Source: Terriglobia bacterium (GTDB lineage: Bacteria; Acidobacteriota; Terriglobia; Bryobacterales; Bryobacteraceae). Taken from it: a DNA stretch of 33,420 bases. This document shows, in pieces, positions 7,240 through 14,564 of this stretch (position 1 is the stretch's first letter; each line of letters begins with the position of its first letter). The notes beneath the pieces were generated by a model. That model saw only the letters and a list, made by a program, of their open reading frames with translations. It was not told where the DNA came from and did not search any database. The position numbers and the translations under genes are program-made. The stretch covers positions 1-33,420 of the forward strand of contig RGPS01000041.1 in the NCBI GenBank assembly GCA_010084195.1. Reading direction: 5' to 3'.

Positions 7240-8412
7240 GTGCCAGAACCCAGACGCATCGACACCGCATCACCGGAGGTGGTCCGGCAGATCAACCGCC
7301 GTGCCGTCCTCAACCTGATCCGGACTCGCCAGCCCATCTCACGGGCCGACCTTGCACGTATGTCGGGGATGCAGCGGAGTACGATTTCTCTGATCGTGGA
7401 GGAATTGCTGCAGGAAGGGTGGCTGGTGGAGGGTGACGCCGTTCCGCTGCCTCGGGGGCGTCGACCGACCTTTCTTCGTTTGAACGAGAGCCGGGTAGTA
7501 ATCGGCATTGATATTCGCCCCACGCAGATCACGATTGCGCTGGCTGACGTCAATGGCCGATTCCTTTCTCAGGAAGTCTTTCCTACGCCCGGCTCGGTAC
7601 AGCTGGCCGTCAAAGAGATGGTAATTCGGGTTCAGCGAATCGTTGCCCTCTGCTCCGGTAAAACTATAGAGGGTATTGGGGTTAGCATTCCCGGAAGAGT
7701 CCACCCCACCACCGGCAGCCTGACGTTTGTACCGAACTTGAAGTGGGCCGGGGAGGATCTGGTGACGCCGTTGCATGCTGCCACCGGGCTGGCGGTTGTG
7801 CTGGAAAATGCGGCCAATGCCTGTGTGCTGGCCTCGCTTTGGTTCGACCAGGGGGCGTACGGTTCGGCGACGCCGGATGACTTCGTGGTGGTGACGGTGT
7901 CGGAAGGCATTGGCTGCGGAATCCTGGTGAATGGCAGGTTAGCCAAAGGGATGAACGGTATGGCCGGTGAGTTCGGGCATATTTCGCTCAATCCGGAGGG
8001 CCCGAAGTGCGGTTGCGGGAACACGGGCTGTTGGGAGGTCTACGGCTCCAACCGCGCGGCGCTTCGCTACTATGCCGAGGCGAACCCGCAGGCCGCGACG
8101 CTGAGTTTTCAGGATCTGCTGCGGTTGGCTGCCCAAGGTGATGAGCTTGCGGTGGCCGCCCTGGACCAGATGGCGCACAAGTTGGGGGTCGGGATGCGGA
8201 TGCTGATAACCGCGCTGGCTCCGGAGCGAATCGTAGTCATCGGGGACCTGACCAAATCGTGGAGCCGCTTCGGCTCGGCCATCGAGGCGGAGGTTGCCGG
8301 CCAGGCGCTTCCGGGGGCGCACAGACCTCCGGTGGTTCCGGCCCATCAGGACGGCCTGGCCCGGCTGAGGGGAACGGTAGCGCTGGTCCTGCAGAAGCAC
8401 TTCAGCGCCTGA
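7240..8412 (+). CDS. ROK-family transcriptional regulator (kinase aspartate replaced)
   Basis: 390 aa from a GTG at 7240; the only ATGs nearby are out of frame. An N-terminal winged HTH (about 16-63, with ISRADLARMSGMQRSTISLIVEELL-type spacing) precedes a ROK sugar-binding fold: VIGIDI (87-92), GIGVSIPG (145-152), GIGCGIL (223-229), GEFGHI (243-248) and the zinc site with H247 and C257, C259, C264 (CGCGNTGC). In ROK kinases the ENDAN motif supplies the catalytic Asp; here it reads ENAAN (189-193), so sugar phosphorylation is unlikely and a sugar-sensing repressor/activator is inferred. Neighbouring dehydrogenase genes downstream are possible targets. The leader has a distant GGAG. Confidence 0.88.
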   Translation: MPEPRRIDTASPEVVRQINRRAVLNLIRTRQPISRADLARMSGMQRSTISLIVEELLQEGWLVEGDAVPLPRGRRPTFLRLNESRVVIGIDIRPTQITIALADVNGRFLSQEVFPTPGSVQLAVKEMVIRVQRIVALCSGKTIEGIGVSIPGRVHPTTGSLTFVPNLKWAGEDLVTPLHAATGLAVVLENAANACVLASLWFDQGAYGSATPDDFVVVTVSEGIGCGILVNGRLAKGMNGMAGEFGHISLNPEGPKCGCGNTGCWEVYGSNRAALRYYAEANPQAATLSFQDLLRLAAQGDELAVAALDQMAHKLGVGMRMLITALAPERIVVIGDLTKSWSRFGSAIEAEVAGQALPGAHRPPVVPAHQDGLARLRGTVALVLQKHFSA

Positions 8413-8563
8413 TCTTCAGCGAGTTATCGAGCCCGGCCCGGCGCTTTGGCGGGTGTTCTTCTCCGTTTGGTGCCGTAGCAGCGGCCAGTGAGCTTCGGTG
8501 TCTCACACCCGGTCGGCACCCAGCAGTTGACCTGGCGAAGCACGCCTGATAGCGTGTTCATTG

Positions 8564-9190
8564 ATGAAACGCAGAGGCTTCATTCGAGCATTGGCCGCTA
8601 CTCCGGCCGTTCCCGCCCTTTTGGCGCAAAACCCTGTCCAGGCTCCGGCTCCCGGAGTTGGTCGGGCTGGCGGGCGCGGTGGCGCCCCCACTGATCCGCC
8701 GAAGATTCCGCTGGCCGACGCCGGTGAAACGTCGGAAGGTGGACGTAAGTTCTTCACTGCCGGGCAGTTTGCCACGCTGAAAAAGCTGGGCAGTATTCTG
8801 CTGCCGCCACTCAAGGGAAATATCGGGGCCGGCGACTGTGACTCGGCGGAGTTTCTTGACTTCCTGGTGGGCGCGTCCCCGGCAGATCGGCAACTGCTCT
8901 ATCGGAACGGGCTGAATGGGCTGGAGGCGCAGGCGCGCAAACAGTTTGGGAAGGCTTTTGCCGAGCTGGATGCCAAACAGGCGGATGCCATCCTGAAGCC
9001 CCTTCTGACCCAGGTACCCTGGGTTTACGATCTGCCAAAGGATCCGATGAAGCGATTCATGTACCAGGTACATGCTGATATACGGACCGCAACCCGCAAT
9101 TCTCCCGAGGCCGCTGCTGCTCTGGCGAACTCCGGCAGACGCGGGGCCGGCGGTGGTGGGCTCTATTGGAACCCTATCGATCCGGTATAG
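8564..9190 (+). CDS. Gluconate 2-dehydrogenase subunit 3-like protein, Tat-exported
   Basis: 208 aa from the ATG at 8564; a TTG directly before it is also in frame. The N-terminus MKRRGFIRALAATPAVPALLAQ is a twin-arginine-type signal (RRGFI). After a Gly/Pro/Ala linker (about 25-55) the body matches the subunit-3 family: FFTAGQFATLKKLGSILLP, DCDSAEFLDFLV, and a C-terminal region ending in YWNPIDPV. In known systems this small subunit accompanies a GMC flavoprotein in a periplasmic dehydrogenase and is co-exported by Tat. The flavoprotein gene follows after 51 nt. No cytochrome c subunit is adjacent. Confidence 0.85.
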   Translation: MKRRGFIRALAATPAVPALLAQNPVQAPAPGVGRAGGRGGAPTDPPKIPLADAGETSEGGRKFFTAGQFATLKKLGSILLPPLKGNIGAGDCDSAEFLDFLVGASPADRQLLYRNGLNGLEAQARKQFGKAFAELDAKQADAILKPLLTQVPWVYDLPKDPMKRFMYQVHADIRTATRNSPEAAAALANSGRRGAGGGGLYWNPIDPV

Positions 9191-9241
9191 CGCCGAACCG
9201 CAGAACATGAATCGTTCAGAGACACCTTCAGGGAAAATGAC

Positions 9242-10816
9242 GTGGCGAAAAAAGAATACGACGTATTGATTGTTGGCTCCGGCCACTCCGGCGGCATGGC
9301 TGCCAATATTCTGACGAAACAGGGCCTGTCCTGTCTCATGCTGAATGCCGGACCGGAAGCGGACTATACCCGGGACCGAGTGAACAAGGCTGCCCACGAA
9401 CTTCCGTTCCGGGGCTTCGGCAAGCCGGGACGGCTGGAGCATGTGTACCAGGCGAATGAATACAACGCCAACCAGTGGGTGGATGAAAAGGAAAATCCCT
9501 ATACCCATGATCCGGCAAAGCCGTACAACTGGGTCCGCGTGCGCCTGTTGGGCGGGCGGTCGCTGTTCTGGGCAAGGCAGTCCTTCCGGTTGAGTGATTT
9601 TGAGTTTAAAGCGGCCGAGATTGACGGTGGCGGAGACAGCTGGCCCATCAGCCTGGCCGATCTGGACCCCTTCTACTCACGGGTGGAAGGTATTTTCCGG
9701 GTGTCCGGACGCAAAGAGGGCTGGCCGCAGTTCCCCGACGGCAACTTCATTGAGTCGACCTATCCGCCGGACAGCAAGACGATCCAGACAGTGACGGACC
9801 TTTGTAAGCAGCGCAAGTTTGGTGTTTCCAAGATGCGGTCCTCGGCCGGACAGAATGGTTTGGCCAGTTCCATTAACCTGCTGCTGCCCGATGCTGTGGC
9901 GACCGGCAGGCTGGATGTGGTGGCGAACGCGATTGTACGAGAAATCACTCTCGACAAAGACACAGGTAAGGCCAGCGGGGCGCATTTTGTGGATCGGCAT
10001 TCCAAACGCGAAATGCACGTGAAGGCGAAGGTGGTGGTGTTGGCGGCGGGGTGTCTGGAGACGACCCGGTTGATGCTGAACTCGGGCATAGCCAACTCCT
10101 CCGGTATGTTGGGCCACTATTTGCACGATCAGATTTATGGCGTCTCGGTTGTGGCGTCGGTGCCCGAAGCGCGGGATGGGAAAGCGCCGCAGGGTCTGAT
10201 GGGCGGGTCGGCTTTCCTGCCAAGGTTCCGGAATCTGAACAAGGGCGAGAAGCGAAACTTCATTAAGGGCTATTGCGCCATCATCGGCAGCGGGGGCAGC
10301 GCGCAGCCGAACCACTTCGCTGCGTATGGCGAGGAACTCCAGCAGAAACTGGACCACTATGCGGGGTCGTGCGTCTCGGGCAGTATTTACGGCGAGCGTG
10401 TGCCGCGTTTCGAGAACCACGTCCGGATCAACAGGAATGTGGTGGATGCGTGGGGTATCCCGGCCCTTCACATTGATGTGAAAGACAGCGACAACGAGCT
10501 GAACATGGCGAAAGACTCAGCTGACACGATGGAAGAGCTGTTCCGGACGGCTGGCTGGGAAATCATCTCGAAGACCGACAAGTTCTATCCGCCCGGGTAC
10601 AGCATTCATGAAGTGGGTACCGCGCGTATGGGGGATAACCCAAAGACCAGCGTCCTGAACAAGTGGTGCCAAAGCCATGACATCAAGAATCTGGTAGTCG
10701 TTGACGGTGCGAGTTTCGTTACCTGTGGCTGGCAGAATCCGACCATGACCATATTGGCGTTGTCGATGCGCGCTTCGGAGCATTTGGTCTCCGAAATGAA
10801 AAATGGTGCCGTTTAG
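9242..10816 (+). CDS. GMC-family FAD-dependent oxidoreductase (dehydrogenase large subunit)
   Basis: 524 aa from a GTG at 9242 with AGGGAAAA upstream. Oxidises alcohol or sugar substrates with FAD. The N-terminal dinucleotide fold is YDVLIVGSGHSGGMAANIL (GxGxxG at 12-17). LLGGRSLFWARQSFRLSDFE is typical of the gluconate-dehydrogenase-like branch. The C-terminal GMC domain carries the likely catalytic pair H456 (SIHEVGTARMG) and N499 (GWQNPTMT). There is no signal peptide of its own, as expected if it is carried through Tat by the upstream subunit. Substrate unknown; the link to gluconate is only by family. Confidence 0.9.
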   Translation: MAKKEYDVLIVGSGHSGGMAANILTKQGLSCLMLNAGPEADYTRDRVNKAAHELPFRGFGKPGRLEHVYQANEYNANQWVDEKENPYTHDPAKPYNWVRVRLLGGRSLFWARQSFRLSDFEFKAAEIDGGGDSWPISLADLDPFYSRVEGIFRVSGRKEGWPQFPDGNFIESTYPPDSKTIQTVTDLCKQRKFGVSKMRSSAGQNGLASSINLLLPDAVATGRLDVVANAIVREITLDKDTGKASGAHFVDRHSKREMHVKAKVVVLAAGCLETTRLMLNSGIANSSGMLGHYLHDQIYGVSVVASVPEARDGKAPQGLMGGSAFLPRFRNLNKGEKRNFIKGYCAIIGSGGSAQPNHFAAYGEELQQKLDHYAGSCVSGSIYGERVPRFENHVRINRNVVDAWGIPALHIDVKDSDNELNMAKDSADTMEELFRTAGWEIISKTDKFYPPGYSIHEVGTARMGDNPKTSVLNKWCQSHDIKNLVVVDGASFVTCGWQNPTMTILALSMRASEHLVSEMKNGAV

Positions 10817-10823
10817 GCGGTAC

Positions 10824-10844
10824 CGGCCCGGGTCCCGGGGGCCG
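10824..10844 (+). terminator. GC-rich hairpin after the GMC gene, possible terminator
   Basis: CGGCCC 10824-10829 pairs with GGGCCG 10839-10844, with further inner G-C pairing possible in the 9-nt centre. It begins 7 nt after the stop codon. There is no T-run, so intrinsic termination is uncertain; it may stabilise the 3' end or assist Rho. Confidence 0.4.
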
Positions 10845-10887
10845 TGTGCCAAATCGGGACAATTATTCGCTGTAGTTTAACTGCGGA

Positions 10888-10901
10888 AGTGCGGTAGCAT
10901 G
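10888..10901 (+). promoter_or_regulatory. ops-like element in the leader of the FecR-like gene
   Basis: The core GCGGTAGC at 10891-10898 is followed by ATG, giving TGCGGTAGCATG, 10 of 12 matches to the enterobacterial RfaH recruitment element GGCGGTAGCGTG as I remember it. It lies in non-coding DNA, 15 nt before the ATG at 10913. A NusG-family paralogue is encoded 2 kb downstream. Function as an ops site is inference. Confidence 0.35.
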
Positions 10902-10912
10902 GCCTTGAGAGC

Positions 10913-11686
10913 ATGCGTACCTCTTTCCTGATAACAATCTTCGGTCTGGCTTCGGCAGCGATGATTGCTGCGCCGGTTGGAAGCAGTCCGGTACTTGGGC
11001 TGGTCAGTAGTCGGGCTTCCTTCGCCTTAAGTCGTGTGGAAACACGCCCGGAGGCAGGGCCTCTGCCCGTGGTAGATGGTGATGAAGTCACAGCCGGTGC
11101 GGCCCCGGTGTTGTTCCGTCTTTCCGGGCCCAATCGGGTGGTCCTGGGGGGGAGTTCTCATGCCCGGATTCGACCAATTCACGATTCGGGCCGATATTTT
11201 TACCTGTCCAAAGGCTCCATTCAGTTTGACGCGATGAAGGAGCCCTTGGCGATCTGCGCGGTGGGCCGACTTTACGTTCCTGTCGTTCCGTCGTCCGGCG
11301 AAGTGGTCATCCTGGACAACAAGAGAGTGGATGTACACATGACGTCGGGCGTAATGGAGCGGAACGGGCAGGATGCCTGTAATGCCAAGGGTGCGCCGGC
11401 GTTTCTGTTGCAGGGGGCCGTTGGGGCCACGGCTGGTGTAGCGGGGACGGTCGCAGCAGCGGGGGCTGCAGGCGCTGCCGGAGCAGCAGGTGCAGGTGCG
11501 GTTGGGGCGGCGGCTGCCGGAGCCGCTGGTGCAGCCGGGGGTGTGGTAGCGGGTGTTTCGACGGTAACGGCGGTTGGTGCGGGTGCCGTCGTCGCTGCCG
11601 GTGTGGCGACAGTCGCTACGGTGACAGGTGCAGCAGCTACGCCACCTGCACCACCACAAGCCAGTGTCAGTATTCCCTTGCCTTAA
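10913..11686 (+). CDS. Secreted FecR-like domain protein with charge-free Ala/Gly tail
   Basis: 257 aa. A signal peptide or anchor covers about residues 1-20 (MRTSFLITIFGLASAAMIAA). Residues 50-140 look like a FecR-type beta domain: LPVVDGDEVTAG, a strand reading RVVLGGSSHARI, then FYLSKGSIQF. In FecR-like proteins this fold is periplasmic and often sits near surface-polysaccharide genes. From residue 160 to the end there is no charged residue; 168-243 is almost only Ala, Gly, Val and Thr, a glycine-zipper-like hydrophobic tract, then TPPAPP. It precedes the polysaccharide cluster by 170 bp and shares an ops-like leader motif with it. Only a weak ribosome binding site is seen. Function unknown. 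Confidence 0.65.
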   Translation: MRTSFLITIFGLASAAMIAAPVGSSPVLGLVSSRASFALSRVETRPEAGPLPVVDGDEVTAGAAPVLFRLSGPNRVVLGGSSHARIRPIHDSGRYFYLSKGSIQFDAMKEPLAICAVGRLYVPVVPSSGEVVILDNKRVDVHMTSGVMERNGQDACNAKGAPAFLLQGAVGATAGVAGTVAAAGAAGAAGAAGAGAVGAAAAGAAGAAGGVVAGVSTVTAVGAGAVVAAGVATVATVTGAAATPPAPPQASVSIPLP

Positions 11687-11743
11687 GGCCCATTTTTCCG
11701 CAGGAATACTAACGGGCCTTCCGGTGTACTGGTACTACCTCTC

Positions 11744-11772
11744 CCCAAATTGGGCGTAAATACGCCTATAAT
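11744..11772 (+). promoter_or_regulatory. Candidate promoter with two overlapping palindromes before the polysaccharide cluster
   Basis: A perfect TATAAT lies at 11767-11772, 84 nt before the GTG at 11856. Directly upstream are two perfect palindromes that share two bases: CCCAA-A-TTGGG (11744-11754) and GGCGTA-AA-TACGCC (11753-11766). No -35 hexamer is found at the usual distance; the palindromes occupy that place, which would fit a promoter dependent on, or blocked by, a dimeric regulator. Confidence 0.45.
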
Positions 11773-11820
11773 CAGGACAGAACTGTGCAGATATGTTCGG
11801 GCCAGGAGTGGGACTGGAGT

Positions 11821-11833
11821 AGCGGTAGCTCTG
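11821..11833 (+). promoter_or_regulatory. ops-like element in the leader of the polysaccharide operon
   Basis: GCGGTAGC at 11822-11829 lies about 50 nt downstream of the TATAAT at 11767 and 26 nt before the first codon of the TPR gene, inside the predicted transcribed leader. It repeats the 8-mer found at 10891-10898. RfaH-type factors are recruited at such a site in the non-template strand of paused polymerase. The bases after the core (TCT) differ from the enterobacterial element. Confidence 0.4.
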
Positions 11834-11855
11834 TCTCAAAAGTGGTTGTAACAGC

Positions 11856-13043
11856 GTGGATGCAACAAAAATAATTCGGCAAATTGCCTTCCCCTTGCTC
11901 GGGCTGGGCATTCTGGCGCTTGTGATCCCCGAGCTTCTGACCGGAAACCCGAACTCCCGGGTCGGTGGAGCCCTGACTCCGAGCCAGACCGACGAGGCGT
12001 ACCGCGACCTGTGGCTGAGCGATGCTGCAGGGGCTGCGGCACACCTGACCAAAGCTCTCCGCGCCGACCCGGCCTCGCCGGAGCGATGGGCGGACCTGGC
12101 TGATGCTTTCGTCGAAGGGGATCGGGAAGCTCTGGCAAGGCTCTGCATTGACCGGGCAGTCGCTGCCGCTCCGGGGCTGCCCCACATTCGGTTTCGGGCG
12201 GCAAATCTCAGTTTTCGCCTCGGGGACACCCGTCGGGGGCTACAGGAATCTGCGGCGGCGCTGCGCCTTTCGCCGGACTATGCTGCGACCGTTTTTCAGG
12301 TCTGGCATCGGTTGGGGGGCGGTCCCGAGAATGTGTTTCGGGAGGCTGCGCCTGGTGCAGGTGTGGCGCGCGACTATTTTGTCTGGCTGACATCTGCTGC
12401 GGACCGGGCTGAGGTCGCCCAGGTCTGGAAATTATTGGGGACTTCGGCCCGCGAAACGGAGACGCTGGCCTACATTGACTACCTGATCGCACAGCGGGAT
12501 TACCCGACGGCCTCCGTGCTGGAGGCTACTCTTCCGCGTCCGGACGGAAATCTGTTGCATGACGGAGGCTTTGAGAACCTTCAGGTAACGGCTGCGGGAA
12601 CCAGTGGGGCCGGGTGGCACGTGGATCCAATGGAAGCCGTAAGTGCGGAGCCGGATACTTCGATGTTCCGAAGCGGGCATACGAGTCTGCGGGTGCGTTT
12701 TTCGGGGACCAATCCCGAGTACCGGAATGTAACGCAGAAGGTAGTCCTGTCACAGGGTGTTTACCGGTTGACGGCGGTTCTGGAAACTCAGGGCATAACC
12801 AGTGAACAGGGGATTACCATCCGCCTGGCGGATATGAATGACGAGCACCACTTTTCCACCACGCAGGCGATCACCGGCAGTCAGCCCTGGCGGACGGTGG
12901 AGTCCACGTTTCGGGTCGGGCCCGGCTCCAGTCTGGTGGCCATTTCCCTTTCGAGGAGAGCCAGCTGGGGGTTCGATACACCACTTTCCGGGACTGTCTG
13001 GGCGGATGATCTCCGGTTGGTGCGCCTGCGGGAAGGGTCATGA
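11856..13043 (+). CDS. Membrane-anchored TPR protein with C-terminal jelly-roll-like domain
   Basis: 395 aa from a GTG at 11856. One N-terminal membrane segment (about 11-28, AFPLLGLGILALVIPELL) is followed by helical repeats with TPR character (about 40-200: ALRADPASPERWADLADAF, ALRLSPDYAATVFQVW). After residue 230 the text changes to beta-rich, carbohydrate-binding-like: LLHDGGFENLQ, GWHVDP, SLRVRFSGTNPEYRNVTQKV, and WRTVESTFRVGPGS. The stop overlaps the antiterminator start (ATGA). Proteins of this style head exopolysaccharide loci in Acidobacteriota, as far as I recall. A periplasmic scaffold that binds glycan is a reasonable inference but unproven. Confidence 0.7.
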   Translation: MDATKIIRQIAFPLLGLGILALVIPELLTGNPNSRVGGALTPSQTDEAYRDLWLSDAAGAAAHLTKALRADPASPERWADLADAFVEGDREALARLCIDRAVAAAPGLPHIRFRAANLSFRLGDTRRGLQESAAALRLSPDYAATVFQVWHRLGGGPENVFREAAPGAGVARDYFVWLTSAADRAEVAQVWKLLGTSARETETLAYIDYLIAQRDYPTASVLEATLPRPDGNLLHDGGFENLQVTAAGTSGAGWHVDPMEAVSAEPDTSMFRSGHTSLRVRFSGTNPEYRNVTQKVVLSQGVYRLTAVLETQGITSEQGITIRLADMNDEHHFSTTQAITGSQPWRTVESTFRVGPGSSLVAISLSRRASWGFDTPLSGTVWADDLRLVRLREGS

Positions 13044-13612
13044 CCGGTGAAATTCTGTACCCTGAATTTCTGTACCCCGGCGGCGAGCCTGCGAGCGTCA
13101 CAGATACCGCATGGTTTGCGCTTGCCGTCAGTTCCCGGAAAGAAAAGTCTGTGGCTCGGGTCCTGCGACTCAGGGGCTACCAGGACTTTCTGCCGGTCAA
13201 CGTCATCCGAAGGCGCTGGTCTGACCGGATGCAGGATGTGGAAGTTCCCCTTTTTCCCGGTTACGTCTTCTGCCGTCTGGATCCGGCCCGGCGACTCCCT
13301 GTCCTCCAGCTTCCTGCTGTCCACTCCATCCTCGGCAAGCAGGGCGTACCGGATCCTGTGCCGGAAGCCGAAATTCAGGCCTTGCGGGTCGCCTGCAACT
13401 GCGGCCTGGAACCCGTTCCTTGCCCGTACGTGGCCGTTGGCGCCAAAGTCCGCATCACGGAGGGCCCTTTGAACGGAATTGAGGGTATTCTGGTGGAAAC
13501 GAAACCCACCAGACTCGTTTTATCGATATCTTTATTACAGCGTTCTGTATCGATTGAGATCGATAGATCCTGGATTGTGCCGATGAAAGTCTATAGGGAG
13601 TTCCAAAGCTGA
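13040..13612 (+). CDS. NusG/RfaH/UpxY-family transcription antiterminator
   Basis: 190 aa. NGN domain at about 24-115: WFALAVSSRKEKSVARVL, YQDFLPVNVIRRRWSDR, then VPLFPGYVFCRLD, all standard for NusG paralogues. KOW domain at about 131-158 (VGAKVRITEGPLNGIEGILV). Such paralogues (RfaH, LoaP, UpxY) bind RNA polymerase at a leader element and let it read through long surface-polysaccharide operons. Its place as the second gene of a cluster over 20 kb long, downstream of a leader with an ops-like motif, fits cis-acting control. The start overlaps the TPR stop (ATGA). The first 20 residues contain a short repeat, ILYPEFLYPGG, from a 10-bp direct repeat. Confidence 0.92.
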   Translation: MTGEILYPEFLYPGGEPASVTDTAWFALAVSSRKEKSVARVLRLRGYQDFLPVNVIRRRWSDRMQDVEVPLFPGYVFCRLDPARRLPVLQLPAVHSILGKQGVPDPVPEAEIQALRVACNCGLEPVPCPYVAVGAKVRITEGPLNGIEGILVETKPTRLVLSISLLQRSVSIEIDRSWIVPMKVYREFQS

Positions 13613-13617
13613 CACGT

Positions 13618-14559
13618 TTGCTGCACTTTGCGGCTCTCACGTTGACCTTATTCGGTCTGACAGATTCTGCCGTCTACGGGCAGGGCTCCGGGAGACCTGC
13701 CTACGTCTTCGGGTCGGGGGATCAGCTCTCGATCCGGATCCCCGAAGTGGAGGAGCTCCACGACAAGCCGATGCGGATCGACGAAGCGGGCGACATCAAC
13801 CTTGCCTTGCTTGGCAGGCTCCATGCCTCGGGTCTGACAGTCAGCCAGCTCGAAACAGCGCTGAACGAGAAGTTGAAGAAGCTGGTCATCCAGCCAGCTG
13901 CGGTGGTCACGATAATGGAGATGAAAAGCCAGCCGGTGGCGGTCGCCGGGATGGTGAGAAGCCCGGGCATTGTGCAGTTGCAGGGCTCAAAATCGCTGCT
14001 GGAAGTGTTGTCGCTCGCTGGCGGTCTCGCCCCGGAAGCGGGGTACCGTATTCAGATTACGAGGCATGTGGAGAGTGGCCCGTTACCGATTGAAGGCTCT
14101 CACGCCGACGCAACCGGTAAATATCTGGTGGGTGACATTACCTACAAGGGACTGCTGGACGGGACGAACCCTGGGGGGAACATCCAGATTATTGCAGACG
14201 ATCTGATTACGGTCCCCAAGGCGGCCATCGTCTATGTCATCGGGGACGTGCACCGTCCCGGCGGCTTCGCTTTGGCGGATAATGAAACAGTGTCGGCTTT
14301 GCAGGCTCTGGCCATGGCGGAGGGGACGCTGGTAACGGCGGCACCCCGCCGGGCATCCATTAAGAGAATGGGCAAGGATAACCAGAGAGTGGAGATAGCG
14401 GTGGATCTGGCGAAAGTAATGGACAGCAAAGCGGCTGATATCAATCTGCTGCCTAACGACATTTTGATCATCCCGTCGAGCGCCGCGAAACGCGCTTCGA
14501 CCCGCGTTCTGGAGACACTCCTCCAACTGGGGACAGGCATCGCGATTTACCGACGCTGA
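13618..14559 (+). CDS. Wza-like polysaccharide export protein (Poly_export + SLBB)
   Basis: 313 aa from a TTG at 13618. A CTG at 13609, 8 nt after GGGAG and adding MTR before LLHFAAL, is an equally good start; no ATG exists before the mature part. A signal peptide (to about residue 21) has no lipobox Cys, unlike E. coli Wza. Then come the Poly_export domain (YVFGSGDQLSIRIPEVEEL, INLALLGRLHASGLTVSQLE) and two SLBB-type segments (PVAVAGMVRSPGIVQLQG; IVYVIGDVHRPGGFAL). It is expected to form the outer-membrane/periplasmic channel that exports the polymer together with the downstream Wzc-like protein. Confidence 0.9.
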   Translation: MLHFAALTLTLFGLTDSAVYGQGSGRPAYVFGSGDQLSIRIPEVEELHDKPMRIDEAGDINLALLGRLHASGLTVSQLETALNEKLKKLVIQPAAVVTIMEMKSQPVAVAGMVRSPGIVQLQGSKSLLEVLSLAGGLAPEAGYRIQITRHVESGPLPIEGSHADATGKYLVGDITYKGLLDGTNPGGNIQIIADDLITVPKAAIVYVIGDVHRPGGFALADNETVSALQALAMAEGTLVTAAPRRASIKRMGKDNQRVEIAVDLAKVMDSKAADINLLPNDILIIPSSAAKRASTRVLETLLQLGTGIAIYRR

Positions 14560-14564
14560 AAAAC

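Noticed and set aside
8527..8555. TTGACC followed by a weak -10-like sequence before the subunit-3 gene
   Set aside because: The -10 match is poor and it would place the transcript start almost at the start codon.
8558..9508. 316-aa open frame antisense across the subunit-3 and GMC genes
   Set aside because: Spans two clear sense genes and the gap between them, with low-complexity basic text and no motif.
11685..11720. AAGGCCC / GGGCCTT inverted repeat after the FecR-like gene as terminator
   Set aside because: The loop is 22 nt and no T-run follows, so I do not call it a terminator.
13053..13077. 10-bp direct repeat TTCTGTACCC at the start of the antiterminator gene
   Set aside because: Only two copies with a 15-bp period, encoding a short LYP repeat; probably local slippage without further meaning.
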